Shown here one piece after another: positions 1-8,329 of a stretch of 64,000 nt of DNA; position 1 is the first letter of the stretch, and every line of letters begins with the position of its first letter. The translations under genes were made by a program, and so were the position numbers. The notes under the pieces were generated by a model that worked only from the letters and a program-made list of their open reading frames with translations, did not search any database and was not told the DNA's origin. Origin of the DNA: an uncultured Bacteroidales bacterium (GTDB lineage: Bacteria; Bacteroidota; Bacteroidia; Bacteroidales; Muribaculaceae); the NCBI GenBank assembly GCA_902779125.1, contig CACZAC010000005.1:1-64000 (forward strand). The letters run 5' to 3'.

Positions 1-180
1 TGTTAAATGTGAAGGCTTTGAAAGTTGTACTTCAAAACTCTACCATATTTGTACCGTTTAATATATAAATACCTGATGTTCAATAATTTACATTTTCTGT
101 ATCGGAAAATAATGTAATTAATTCTTGTCTTGCAATTGCCTAATTTCGCATGCCAGACTTTATACAATTCTTTTGTTTTT

Positions 181-855
181 ATGACTATAGAGAACCTTAG
201 GAGCCTTATGTGTATCTCGGCTGATGCCAGTAAAGAGATCATCGAAGATAGATTTGTGCAAATTGCAGAAATCATAAAGAATTGTTGTGTTATTAAATAC
301 AAGCACGAGAAGTATCGTATCCTTGATTTTGAATTCTATTTCTATAACAAAAATCATCGGGACATTTCGGTTCACCCTAGAAAGTCTGAGGCATTATGTT
401 GGTATTTTAATGATTTTGGCGGAATAGATTTAAACTTTAAGAGCGAAATTGAAAAGGAAGCTGAGAATTCTTTGAAATACAAACTCACTGAAGATTCCTA
501 CTTTGGTGGCATCCTTATTCGTCAGATTCAGAATACAAAGGATAAAATGATTTATGATGGTCCTTGGAAGGTGGAAGAGCTGTTTCGAGTAATCGATGCG
601 GCATCCCAAGTGCAGAGCAATCCCATTTTAGAGATTGAATTGTTAAATCCAATAGCCTTTATGGAGCCCAAGGAAAGATGCAATTTATTGGGTAGCTACA
701 AAGGTAGTGACAAGGAAAAGGCCAAAGCAAAAGCTGATAATAACCTTAAAGCTTCTTTTGCCGGCTATTCCGAATCAGATAAGAGTGAATTAGAGAATCA
801 ACTGGACTATTTCAGCAAATGCAAATATCGTTATTGCTGGGTGAAATCAAAGTAA
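181..855 (+). CDS. hypothetical protein, AT-rich
   Basis: The product is a soluble protein of about 224 residues with no signal peptide or membrane segment, and I do not recognise its family. The frame is open upstream to a TTG at 130, but the first ATG is at 181 and gives the more natural start. The central part reads LDFEFYFYNKNHRDISVHPR, then YFGGILIRQI. This is faintly like the substrate-binding core of 3-methyladenine glycosylase-type folds, but too weak to use as a call. The C-terminal third is rich in Lys and Glu. The gene is clearly AT-richer than the genes from 2146 on, and it faces the convergent deiminase gene with a 7-base gap, so it may be an acquired orphan. Confidence 0.6.
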   Translation: MTIENLRSLMCISADASKEIIEDRFVQIAEIIKNCCVIKYKHEKYRILDFEFYFYNKNHRDISVHPRKSEALCWYFNDFGGIDLNFKSEIEKEAENSLKYKLTEDSYFGGILIRQIQNTKDKMIYDGPWKVEELFRVIDAASQVQSNPILEIELLNPIAFMEPKERCNLLGSYKGSDKEKAKAKADNNLKASFAGYSESDKSELENQLDYFSKCKYRYCWVKSK

Positions 856-862
856 AGACCGT

Positions 863-1690
863 CTAACTCGTTAGGATATTCCAGGTGGAGCAATTTAGTG
901 CGCCGCCTTCATTGACGATACGTTCACAATTCAGCACGGGGTGGCATTGGCTTTTTGGATATGCTTCGATTATCTGCCTGAATGCCATTTCGCCTAATTT
1001 GTCATTTATCATCGGGACAAATATGTGCTGGCCCACATGCAAGAAATTGAGGTAGGCCCAACTCTTGTCAGTATAGGTGTCATAATGCAGTTCTGTGATG
1101 TTGAAATGAGGATTAAGCGCTGTCAGCAGTTTCTTATGTAATGACTTGTCAAAATCGCAGTAATTGTTGAGCAGCACGTTGTCGTCTCCCATATACCGCA
1201 CCATACCGTCGGCATGCCCGTATTCTTCAAACACATCTTCAGGGATCAGCACAATTTCTGTCTCGAGCAATTGGCTTAAAGAATCAACAAGTGTTGCTTG
1301 TGGGACATGGGGGTTCTCCCTGAATATTTTGTCAGTCATAATTGCCTTATCTCCACAACTAATAATGTTGCCACCATCTACGACCAAATCAGTATCAATT
1401 ACCGTTAATCCAAGTTCAGAAAGGATAGCATTAGTGTCAGGCTTATATTTAGGATAATCCCGTAAATAGTCGGGACTATAGTTAAAACTTACATACTTGT
1501 TCTCACTCACCTGCACTGGCATATAGTCACGTGCCCAAATGTGTAGTGGGGAACTTGTGCATGGTAGTTGAGCCCACTCTACATGCTGTTGATCTAACGT
1601 CGTGAGAAGAGATTCGAGAACTTGACAATATGCACGCGAATTTAATCCCTGTGCTATATAAACTTTATTTGTCTCAAAATTACTAATCAT
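863..1690 (-). CDS. agmatine deiminase / peptidyl-arginine deiminase family protein
   Basis: Guanidino-group hydrolase of the agmatine deiminase / Porphyromonas-type peptidylarginine deiminase superfamily (PAD_porph). The family hydrolyses agmatine, or a related guanidine, to N-carbamoylputrescine and ammonia. Visible landmarks are WARDYMPVQ, then DGGNIIS (substrate Asp), EYGHADGMVRY (catalytic His) and the C-terminal NEGGALNCSTWNI, whose Cys is the expected nucleophile. At 275 residues it is shorter than the usual 340-370, mostly at the N-terminus, so the exact substrate is uncertain. There is no signal peptide, so it is cytoplasmic. It starts at an ATG (1690). A candidate promoter lies at 1729-1759. 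It stands alone, convergent with the 181-855 gene. Confidence 0.82.
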   Translation of the reverse strand: MISNFETNKVYIAQGLNSRAYCQVLESLLTTLDQQHVEWAQLPCTSSPLHIWARDYMPVQVSENKYVSFNYSPDYLRDYPKYKPDTNAILSELGLTVIDTDLVVDGGNIISCGDKAIMTDKIFRENPHVPQATLVDSLSQLLETEIVLIPEDVFEEYGHADGMVRYMGDDNVLLNNYCDFDKSLHKKLLTALNPHFNITELHYDTYTDKSWAYLNFLHVGQHIFVPMINDKLGEMAFRQIIEAYPKSQCHPVLNCERIVNEGGALNCSTWNILTS

Positions 1691-1728
1691 TTAAAATTCA
1701 ATATATTATAATCGTTTACCTTCAACCG

Positions 1729-1759
1729 CAAAGGTCAAAAAAATCAATCAAACGAGCAA
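1729..1759 (-). promoter_or_regulatory. predicted promoter for deiminase gene
   Basis: On the minus strand a -33 TTG (1757-1759) is followed after 20 nt by GACCTTTG (1729-1736), one base off the Bacteroidetes -7 consensus TAnnTTTG. The start codon lies about 40 nt downstream. The rest of the 1691-2145 gap holds only the structured repeat at 1871-1962; I see nothing in 1963-2145. Confidence 0.45.
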
Positions 1760-1870
1760 ACATCTTTTGTTAAAACTTGCGAAGATTTCGCAAAGAGTTA
1801 TTTATAATATTTAGAGTCAGAAATATCAGTCAACAGTTTCTATTGATGGTGTTATTTATTTATCACCTCA

Positions 1871-1962
1871 GGCGAAATCTATCTGTTTTTGGTTAGATTT
1901 CGCCCGAAAAGGTCTTGTTATTGTCAAAGGTTTGTTGTGACTTCACCGCAGAAACAAGCCAA
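1871..1962. repeat. structured interspersed repeat, copy 1
   Basis: This ~90-nt element is nearly identical to 7295-7384. It opens with a perfect 11-bp inverted repeat (GGCGAAATCTA at 1871-1881 against TAGATTTCGCC at 1894-1904, 12-nt loop). A shared CTTGTTATTGTCAAAGGTTT segment follows, then a second weaker hairpin ending in AAACAAG. Both copies lie between two minus-strand genes, 3' of the upstream gene. It is not protein-coding in any convincing frame. Possible roles are a small mobile element, a REP-like unit or a transcript-end structure. Confidence 0.75.
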
Positions 1963-2145
1963 ATAATCGAATGATAATGTAGCAAATGAAGATTTGGCAT
2001 TCTACTGCAAGTTGGAATCATGCAAAGAGCAAGTTTAGATTCAGGCGATATTATAGTCTGATATTGCTATTTCGTTGGAAAAATAGCATCTAACTGTATT
2101 TTAGTTATGGGATTTCTTTTCGTGTGGTGAAAACATGAACGTCGG

Positions 2146-3492
2146 TTAATGGCCCTTATCTGGGACAATATGCCCGATATCTGTCAGGCGCTGGCGTACG
2201 AGGTCAAGAGGGACCTCACGGGGATCGACCTTGTTGGCAGCAGCGAGGGCGGCGACAACCCCGGCAGCCTGCCCCATCGCCATGCATGACGCTTGGACAC
2301 GCAAGGCAGAATTAGCGCCGTGGTCGCTCGAGACTGCGCGTCCAGCAACAAGCATGTCAGGAACACCCTTAGGCAGCATGGCACCAAGCGGCACCGCACC
2401 GACTCGGCCATTCTCATGGAAGACAAGACGGGCGCCACTACTCCCTGCATTGTGCTCGTCCACCATCCAGTATGACCATGAGAGTGCATCGTCAGGCACG
2501 TAGCCTTCAAGATATTCGCTCTCGGTTATTGTCTTCTCGCCGACGACACGATAGGTCTCGCGCACGCCGACTTCGCTCGCGCAGGCCACAAGTTCGACAT
2601 TTTCCAGTCCTTTCTGTCGTCGGATAAATGTCAAGACACGATCCCGCGCCTCTATACCCCTGCGGTTCGTTTCAGCGCGTGCCTCTGGTGTGGAATTATC
2701 AGCCAGCGGAATGTAGCACCCGGAGCCTCCTCCCTTGCGAATGAAAAACGGCATACCAACATAGACATCCGTCGGTAGCAGTTCGCCATCGGCAATCGCC
2801 TGTTTGTGTGCTCTATTCACGGCCTCGGCGTCAAATTCCAAGCCCTGTGAGGAAATCCAAAAGAAATAGGAGCCAGGTTGACGGATGTCGTCTGAGGGCT
2901 TAACGCGCTCAGCACCCGCCAATGCAGCCACCGTCGCATTGCCTGTTGCGTCCACTACCTGCCGTCCCATGACTGGTCCGACCCGCCATCCACAGTCAAC
3001 ACGTTCGACAGTGGTCACCTCAACATTCAAAATGAGGTCCACACCCGCTTTGCGTAAAGTTTCCTCGGCTACGCGGGAATAAATATCGGGGTCAACATGG
3101 ACACAACTCTCCATCCATTTGTCCGGTTCCTGCTTGGAAAAATCGGGCAGGCTACCATGGGCTGCGGCAACCGCCTCGGTTACCAAGTCCCATACCGGGC
3201 CCGAGATGATTTGTCGCCGCCATGCATAGAAAAGCCCTATGTCGCACACCTCGGCCTGAACTGTCGTTCCGCCTATTCTTGAATCGCGTTCTACGAGCGC
3301 TGTTCGCGCTCCGACTTTGGCCGCTGCTAGTGCAGCTCCGATGCCGGCAGGACCACCGCCAACAACGACGACCTCATAGACTGGTGTATCCACCTTCACG
3401 TCACTGGTTGCAAGTGGTAACGGCTGTCCCCAAGAGACAAGGGCAAGCAGCATGAATGAAAGCGTTATAATAATTCTTCTACCGATAGCCAT
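2146..3492 (-). CDS. exported FAD-dependent oxidoreductase
   Basis: FAD-dependent oxidoreductase of the FAD_oxidored type (PF12831-like), common in Bacteroidetes polysaccharide-use regions. An N-terminal signal sequence (hydrophobic stretch ending near WGQP, residues 1-23) indicates export. The dinucleotide-binding motif VVVVGGGPAGIGAALAAA lies at about residues 41-58, followed by an acidic strand end (LVERDSRIGG). A late FAD-contact region (PDMLVAGRAVSSDHGAN) is near residues 382-398. The gene is the third of a probable unit with the GH97 glycosidase (3987-5933) and the small protein at 3528-3950, with gaps of about 35 bases. By context it could oxidise or reduce a sugar or glycoside product, but the substrate cannot be read from the sequence. 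Confidence 0.85.
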   Translation of the reverse strand: MAIGRRIIITLSFMLLALVSWGQPLPLATSDVKVDTPVYEVVVVGGGPAGIGAALAAAKVGARTALVERDSRIGGTTVQAEVCDIGLFYAWRRQIISGPVWDLVTEAVAAAHGSLPDFSKQEPDKWMESCVHVDPDIYSRVAEETLRKAGVDLILNVEVTTVERVDCGWRVGPVMGRQVVDATGNATVAALAGAERVKPSDDIRQPGSYFFWISSQGLEFDAEAVNRAHKQAIADGELLPTDVYVGMPFFIRKGGGSGCYIPLADNSTPEARAETNRRGIEARDRVLTFIRRQKGLENVELVACASEVGVRETYRVVGEKTITESEYLEGYVPDDALSWSYWMVDEHNAGSSGARLVFHENGRVGAVPLGAMLPKGVPDMLVAGRAVSSDHGANSALRVQASCMAMGQAAGVVAALAAANKVDPREVPLDLVRQRLTDIGHIVPDKGH

Positions 3493-3527
3493 CGTTGGAA
3501 CTGTACTGATTGTTCTCTTCTATAAAA

Positions 3528-3950
3528 TCACTCAAACATGAATGATTCATGCAGTTTCTTCGCTTGTTCGTCTGTTAGCAACTGACCTGAATGTCCTTTT
3601 CCCCATTCTATTTCAGGAAGAACGGAACTCAGTTGCTCGATAGTGATATAGGGGTAGTCAGGGTCGCAGGGATGCTCAATGCTGATATCCACATAGTGGC
3701 GTTTCTTGTCTGTTCCAGCCCAATCGTCATCCTCGTATGGATCGCTTAGGAAATGCCCAAGGAACACCACACCGTTAGGGCCATCACCAACGCGAATCAT
3801 ATAGTATTCGTCTCCATTCTCGGCGTGTTCCCATTCATATATGCTCCAATTGCCTCGAAACCCCATTGGCCACTTCTTTAAGGCCATACGGAAATCCTCA
3901 ATCTTGCTGCTGCTGATTTCCGGGTTCCATCTCATGATGTATGTTTTCAT
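3528..3950 (-). CDS. hypothetical protein, possible PUA-like (EVE/ASCH) fold
   Basis: Small soluble protein of 140 residues with no signal peptide. The pattern is RWNPEISSSKI near the start, WSIYEWEHAENGDEYYMIRV, GVVFLGHFLSDPYEDDDW and a closing helix. It recalls small PUA-fold (EVE/ASCH-like) proteins that carry a buried Trp and a conserved GHF-x-S-x-PY segment. That link is from memory of the family look, not from a search. It is placed between the FAD oxidoreductase and the GH97 gene on the same strand with ~35-base gaps, so it is probably co-transcribed although its likely role is unrelated. It starts at ATG 3950. Confidence 0.7.
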   Translation of the reverse strand: MKTYIMRWNPEISSSKIEDFRMALKKWPMGFRGNWSIYEWEHAENGDEYYMIRVGDGPNGVVFLGHFLSDPYEDDDWAGTDKKRHYVDISIEHPCDPDYPYITIEQLSSVLPEIEWGKGHSGQLLTDEQAKKLHESFMFE

Positions 3951-3986
3951 AATTCTTCAGTTTCTTGTATCGTTGCAAACAACATG

Positions 3987-5933
3987 CTATTTGATTACGC
4001 CACACCAACCGCCATTACGGACGAGGTGAAGATGTAACTGGGTCTGCGGGGTTACTGTCTGCTCACCCTTCTTATAGTCCACAGCGATGCGATGGGCATT
4101 TCGACCGTCCTGGAAATAGGTTAAGTGACCAGGTTTAGTCAAGAAGTCAAGTGAGATGGTCAAGTCAAGGGGCTGCTTTCGCTCTCCTGTGATGGCACCG
4201 ATGAACCACTGGTCACCCTTTCGTTTGGCAACAACATAGTAGTCGCCAGCCTTTGCAGCAAGTATGCGGGTGTCGTCCCAGGTCGTGGGCACCGAAGAAA
4301 TAAACCTCGCACACTCCTCTTCACGCAGATACCGGGTAGGACTGTCGGCGAGCATCTGCAAGCCGCTTTCGAAGCAGACGTAGAGTGCCATCTGATAGGC
4401 GCGCGTGCCACCGCCCATCGGCAGGGAACCAGTTCCCCAATTGTCCTCGGGTTGGGCATTCTGCATTGCGCCCGGTGTAAAGTCCATAGCCCCCACGGCG
4501 TTACGCATAAACGGTAACCAAATGCTGTTCTTGGGCTCACAGCCAGCACATTGCTCCAGTCCAAGCACACCTTCATAGGACAACAGGTTGGGCAATCGCT
4601 GCTCCAGTCCCGAGGGTTTGAATGCGCCATGGAAATCCACCATCAGTTTGTACTTGGCACACTCGCGGACTATGCGCTCATAATAATTGACCATCCACTG
4701 GTTGCTGTGATCCATGAAGTCGATTTTCAGTCCTTTAACACCCATTTGTGCATAATAAGGAATCAAGTCCATGTGATGCTCTACCGTGAGCCACGACAGC
4801 CACAGCCATACACCCACACCCTTCTGGCGACCATAGTCCACCAGTTCCTGCACGTCAATCTCGTCACGTGTGGTAAAGGGGTCTTTCACGCTCTTGGTCC
4901 ATCCCTCATCAAGCAAAATATACTCCACACCTAAATCCGATGCCACATCAATGATGTATTTGTAGGTATCGTTGTTGATGCCCGTTTCAAAGTCTACGCC
5001 CCACACGGTCCAGTGGTTCCACCAGTCCCAGTTCACTTGACCGGGCTTAATCCATGACACGTCATCGAGTTCACATTTGCCACCCAGCACGACTTCCATC
5101 TGGTTCCCTGCTATCGTAGCATCGTCGCCGATGACAGCAAAGCGCCAGGGTAACGTGCGTCGCCCGTCAACGCTGGCAGCGATGCAGTCGCGTTCCTTGG
5201 TAATCTTCCAGCTGCGGTCACCACTGGGCTCCCATGCCTCGGGTGATTTGGGGAAAATTGATGAAAAACCATTCTTGCCATTAGGTGCCAGAAAGATATG
5301 GGGATAATCGCGGACATCACTCTCAGAAAAGAGTATTTTGGTTCCCCGTGGACTTTCAAGCAGGATGGGCAGATAGGTCATTTCGTCCCCGACCTCCAGT
5401 TCGGACGTGGAGATGTGAGTGTAAGGCTTCTCGCACGACATGGCATAGGTGTTTGTCTTCGAGATATGGGCAATGAAGGGCTCTGGAAAATTCAGTTCCA
5501 CGCCTTCGTCCACCACATCCACCTTTCCCTTACCCTTGTTGATATTGAAACGGTAGGCGATGCCGTTGTCATAAGCACGGAAATCCACGCCGATACCACC
5601 CTTGAAGGTCAATGACAATTGATTAGCCCTGTTGGGTACCGTGGCATACTTCATGGGCACTACAGGTTTGATGACCTCATCAACCTTAGAGCGCTTGAGG
5701 CCCTTGAGAACAGGGCTTTGGCCAAACCGCTCCTTGCCCACTTGCAAGGTCAGGACATTGTCCTTCAACACCTGCTCCTCACCATAATAGACACTATACA
5801 GCAATCGGTCACCGATGGTGACTTCAATTCTGATGTTTCCATTAGGGGAGATGACTGTTTCTTCTCTTGGCGCAGCAGCGGCAATCAAACTGAATACTGC
5901 CAGCAGCATTAATGACAATAATTTCTTTTCCAT
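3987..5933 (-). CDS. glycoside hydrolase family 97 protein (alpha-glycosidase)
   Basis: Exported alpha-glucosidase or alpha-galactosidase of family GH97 (SusB-like), 648 residues, full length for the family. Order: signal peptide (residues 1-20, ending AAAAPR); N-terminal beta-sandwich with GIGVDFRAYDNGIAYRF near residue 115; (beta/alpha)8 barrel with YILLDEGW, GVKGLKIDFMD and MVDFHGAFKPSGLEQ; the conserved glutamate segment LLSYEGVLGLEQ; and a C-terminal sandwich. GH97 contains inverting alpha-glucosidases and retaining alpha-galactosidases, and I cannot decide between them by eye. It heads the unit with 3528-3950 and 2146-3492 and has its own strong promoter (5958-5987). No SusC/SusD pair lies nearby, so it is not in a classical PUL here. 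Confidence 0.93.
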   Translation of the reverse strand: MEKKLLSLMLLAVFSLIAAAAPREETVISPNGNIRIEVTIGDRLLYSVYYGEEQVLKDNVLTLQVGKERFGQSPVLKGLKRSKVDEVIKPVVPMKYATVPNRANQLSLTFKGGIGVDFRAYDNGIAYRFNINKGKGKVDVVDEGVELNFPEPFIAHISKTNTYAMSCEKPYTHISTSELEVGDEMTYLPILLESPRGTKILFSESDVRDYPHIFLAPNGKNGFSSIFPKSPEAWEPSGDRSWKITKERDCIAASVDGRRTLPWRFAVIGDDATIAGNQMEVVLGGKCELDDVSWIKPGQVNWDWWNHWTVWGVDFETGINNDTYKYIIDVASDLGVEYILLDEGWTKSVKDPFTTRDEIDVQELVDYGRQKGVGVWLWLSWLTVEHHMDLIPYYAQMGVKGLKIDFMDHSNQWMVNYYERIVRECAKYKLMVDFHGAFKPSGLEQRLPNLLSYEGVLGLEQCAGCEPKNSIWLPFMRNAVGAMDFTPGAMQNAQPEDNWGTGSLPMGGGTRAYQMALYVCFESGLQMLADSPTRYLREEECARFISSVPTTWDDTRILAAKAGDYYVVAKRKGDQWFIGAITGERKQPLDLTISLDFLTKPGHLTYFQDGRNAHRIAVDYKKGEQTVTPQTQLHLHLVRNGGWCGVIK

Positions 5934-5957
5934 GTTGCAGTATTATAGAGTTTTTTG

Positions 5958-5987
5958 CAAAGATAGTGTTAGTCTAAGACAGAACAA
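5958..5987 (-). promoter_or_regulatory. predicted promoter for GH97 unit
   Basis: On the minus strand TTG (5985-5987), a 19-nt spacer and TATCTTTG (5958-5965) match the Bacteroidetes primary sigma consensus exactly. The start codon is about 25 nt downstream of the -7 box. Confidence 0.75.
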
Positions 5988-6102
5988 AAAGAATTCATTC
6001 TTAATTTTGAGGACTTTTTAAAATAAGTACTTAATACCATAATCAATGTTCCAAAATCTTCTGCATCGGCAAGTGAGGTCTTAGGAATAAGTCAGACAGA
6101 AT

Positions 6103-6130
6103 TAAAAAAATCCACTATAGAAAGTGGATT
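6103..6130 (-). terminator. rho-independent terminator of fucosyltransferase-like gene
   Basis: Read on the minus strand, an 8-bp stem (AATCCACT / AGTGGATT, 6-nt loop) is followed by seven T residues. It lies 30 bases after the stop codon at 6160. Confidence 0.8.
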
Positions 6131-6159
6131 AAGTGATTATTGTTTTTTGCTCTCTGTAA

Positions 6160-7077
6160 TTACAGCCTAATAAAGGGTTTGTCTCCTATAATTGCAGCAT
6201 ATCGGGGATACTGAGATTTATACAAGCTGTTAGATGGCAGTCCTTCAAGATTCAGAATCGAATAAATCTTCTCTGCCTTCGACATCTGCAGCATGTAGAC
6301 GAATGTCATCAGATTTACTTTGTCTCCTATCTCTGCATTCATAATATGTCCAACACCGTCAGGGTCGCATATCTGATACCCTTTTTCTTCAGCGATTCTG
6401 AGGAACCTGACGCTATCTGAATACACGATAGTCGGCACATCCGAATCACTTTCACATTCAGCAATCTTATCGAGAACAGACTGAATGATGTGTTCCTGAA
6501 CCTCTTTGGGGAATGGCGCGTTATAATCAGCATCTTCCATTTGGCCCAATGCATTGATAAAACGGACATTCACGACGGCATATTGTTCAGGAACAACAAT
6601 TTGTGACAGTGCATCCAATACTTTGGGGCTTGGCTTGAACATATCCCAAAACAGTTCTCTCCACACCCTTTGCCAATCCTGGACACCTGTCATTTCTATA
6701 AGGTTTTTCCCGATATATTCTTTACAGATATATTGAATACCTTTCTTGAACTTAGGAAAGTCAGTAAATGGCGGGAAGTAGGTGATGTGCCTTTTTTTCC
6801 AGGGGAGGCGGGTGATATCTGAAAAATCAGCCGCCCAGTCAATTTTATTGGGCAACAGGAAATCCCTCATGTCAAATCCGGCATGATGTATGAACTTGAA
6901 ATTTATACCGTTTTGTTGGGCGACATAACATAACCCAATGGCTGTTTTCAGCCTGTCGGTAATGCCACAATGGGAATTACTGTCATCAATGATCAAATAA
7001 ATACCATCCAAAGTGAGTCGATTTTTTGTATAACGTAATCTGTTTACAAAGATATGCTTTTTTGATGAAATCACCAA
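6160..7077 (-). CDS. fucosyltransferase-like glycosyltransferase
   Basis: Protein of about 280-305 residues resembling alpha-fucosyltransferases of the NodZ / O-fucosyltransferase superfamily. The N-terminal block (IDDSNSHCGITDRLKTAIGL) has the family's G-x-x-DRL segment. FDMRDFLLPNKIDWAADFSD follows, and a second half carries VVNVRFINALG, TIVYSDSVRFLRIAEEKGY and a late D-K-V-N segment typical of the donor-binding half. The first codon of the open frame (7077) is a TTG that is itself the -33 box of a promoter (7047-7077). Translation therefore probably begins downstream, perhaps at the TTG at 7011, as no in-frame ATG precedes the conserved block. The gene is AT-rich, stands alone and has its own terminator. 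Acceptor unknown. Confidence 0.7.
   Translation of the reverse strand: MVISSKKHIFVNRLRYTKNRLTLDGIYLIIDDSNSHCGITDRLKTAIGLCYVAQQNGINFKFIHHAGFDMRDFLLPNKIDWAADFSDITRLPWKKRHITYFPPFTDFPKFKKGIQYICKEYIGKNLIEMTGVQDWQRVWRELFWDMFKPSPKVLDALSQIVVPEQYAVVNVRFINALGQMEDADYNAPFPKEVQEHIIQSVLDKIAECESDSDVPTIVYSDSVRFLRIAEEKGYQICDPDGVGHIMNAEIGDKVNLMTFVYMLQMSKAEKIYSILNLEGLPSNSLYKSQYPRYAAIIGDKPFIRL
7047..7077 (-). promoter_or_regulatory. predicted promoter inside the apparent 5' end of the glycosyltransferase frame
   Basis: TTG (7075-7077), 20 nt, TATCTTTG (7047-7054) on the minus strand. Because it overlaps the first codons of the open frame, it argues for a start near 7011. Confidence 0.6.
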
Positions 7078-7294
7078 ATTATTGTAAGCTTATTTGCTTT
7101 AGAAAAGCCATGAAGATATAGTATACTTCTGACCTCTAGCTCGAGTTTGCTGGCAAGTTGCAATCCTTGAAAGAGGCATACTATACGGAGCCAGTGGTAA
7201 GTGACTTTCGATGCGTCATCTTTATTGAAGAACTCCCCCCTAAAAAAACGCATATTTTTAGATAGAATCATCAATGATGATTATTTCTATTCGT

Positions 7295-7384
7295 GCGAAA
7301 TCTATCTGTTTTTGGTTATATTTCGCCCGAATAGGCCTTGTTATTGTCAAAGGTTTGTGTGATTCTATAGCACAAACAAGTCAA
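7295..7384. repeat. structured interspersed repeat, copy 2
   Basis: Second copy of the 1871-1962 element in the same orientation. The first stem has one mismatch (GCGAAATCTA against TATATTTCGC). The second stem is better here: GTTTGTG and CACAAAC around an 11-nt loop. It lies 16 bases beyond the 3' end (7401) of the eight-gene redox unit, so it could act as that unit's transcript end. Confidence 0.75.
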
Positions 7385-7400
7385 GTGACTAATTCGGAGG

Positions 7401-7688
7401 TTAGGAAGTTTTGCGTTTGAGTTTGTTTTTTAGGCGTTTGTAGCCCTCAACGCCGAGGATGGTCAGGCCTCCGTATTGGCAAGTTTTTGCCAGTCCGAAA
7501 AGGATGGTCCATAATATGCCCTTTGCCGAAACGCTGATGGGCAGCAGCATTTGGGCAAAGGACAGTATATAGAACGGGATGCAGCACAACAACACGATGA
7601 CACCGGTCCTGAAAGAGAGTGACTGCAGCCAGGACTTCAACTTGTGCCACACGTGCAGAACTGCTTGTTTAGGTGGACGGGAGGGCAT
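7401..7688 (-). CDS. small two-TM membrane protein (transporter-suffix-like)
   Basis: Protein of 95 residues with two predicted membrane helices (about residues 28-50 and 55-80), a basic N-terminal tail and a Lys/Arg-rich C-terminus (RLKNKLKRKTS). This layout matches small proteins annotated as transporter suffix domain proteins in Bacteroidetes and Firmicutes; the match is by general look only. Its start codon shares one base with the stop of the flavodoxin-like reductase gene (TAATG), so translation is probably coupled. It is the last gene of the redox unit that begins at 12086. Function unknown. Confidence 0.7.
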   Translation of the reverse strand: MPSRPPKQAVLHVWHKLKSWLQSLSFRTGVIVLLCCIPFYILSFAQMLLPISVSAKGILWTILFGLAKTCQYGGLTILGVEGYKRLKNKLKRKTS

Positions 7689-8329
7689 TATATAATCTTC
7701 TCAGCCATTCGTTTGCCGGCATCGTAGGCTGCCTGCAGGTCTTGCTCCCAATGCTCGTCGCGATAGTTGCGCTTGGCTTCCTCGGAGAAGCCTGCCAGTT
7801 CAAAGTTATCGTAATTCTTCACCTGATAGGTGTTGTAGGCGTAGAGGCGTTCGGGCTCGCCAAGGGCAGCCTTGATGCAATACTCCATCGAGCCGTAGCC
7901 CTGACTGTTATTCCGCTCGGGCGATCCGTTCATGGTTTCCAACAGCACTACGGGCATGCGCTTGGGGGCCGTCATGCTGTAGTCGTTATAGGAAAGCCAG
8001 GGGAAAGCCAAGCGCTCCAAGAATGTCCTCATTTGGCCCGTCACGTCGCCAAAGTATATCGGCGAGCCGAGCACCAGACCGTCGGCCTGAGCAATCTCTT
8101 CCAGGATAGGAGTCAGCGCATCCTTGAACTTGCAGACGTTGGACGCCCTGCCCTTGATTTTACATGCCATGCACGACATGCAGCCCTTGTAATCGAGGTC
8201 ATACAGGCGCACGGTCTTGACTTCAATCTCACTGTTCACCGAGCTTGCGCCCTCGGCAAATTTCTTCAGCATCGAGGCTGTATTGAAAATCTTTCTCGGA
8301 CCTCCATCGATAATGATAATCTTCTTCAT
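7688..8329 (-). CDS. flavodoxin-fold NAD(P)H-dependent FMN reductase
   Basis: Flavodoxin-like reductase (FMN_red family) that would pass electrons from NAD(P)H through bound FMN to quinones, iron or other acceptors in the cytoplasm. The phosphate-binding loop is DGGPRKIFNTASMLKKF (residues 8-24), and the isoalloxazine loop is GSPIYFGDVTGQMRTFLERL near residue 95. Between them is a Cys-rich strip GCMSCMACK plus a later Cys (SNVCKF). This is the pattern of iron-sulfur flavoprotein-type or thiol-bearing members, but it is too compact to prove a cluster. At 213 residues it has normal length. The start overlaps the CPBP gene by four bases (ATGA). Confidence 0.88.
   Translation of the reverse strand: MKKIIIIDGGPRKIFNTASMLKKFAEGASSVNSEIEVKTVRLYDLDYKGCMSCMACKIKGRASNVCKFKDALTPILEEIAQADGLVLGSPIYFGDVTGQMRTFLERLAFPWLSYNDYSMTAPKRMPVVLLETMNGSPERNNSQGYGSMEYCIKAALGEPERLYAYNTYQVKNYDNFELAGFSEEAKRNYRDEHWEQDLQAAYDAGKRMAEKII

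Noticed and set aside
3..302. 99-residue minus-strand open frame at the left edge
   Set aside because: It overlaps the 5' half of the 181-855 gene on the other strand, is Ile/Tyr/Lys rich from AT bias and has no family look or ribosome-binding site.
7071..7274. 67-residue minus-strand open frame before the glycosyltransferase
   Set aside because: No recognisable domain, and it overlaps the glycosyltransferase promoter; it is most likely chance in AT-rich DNA or a remnant of a lost gene.
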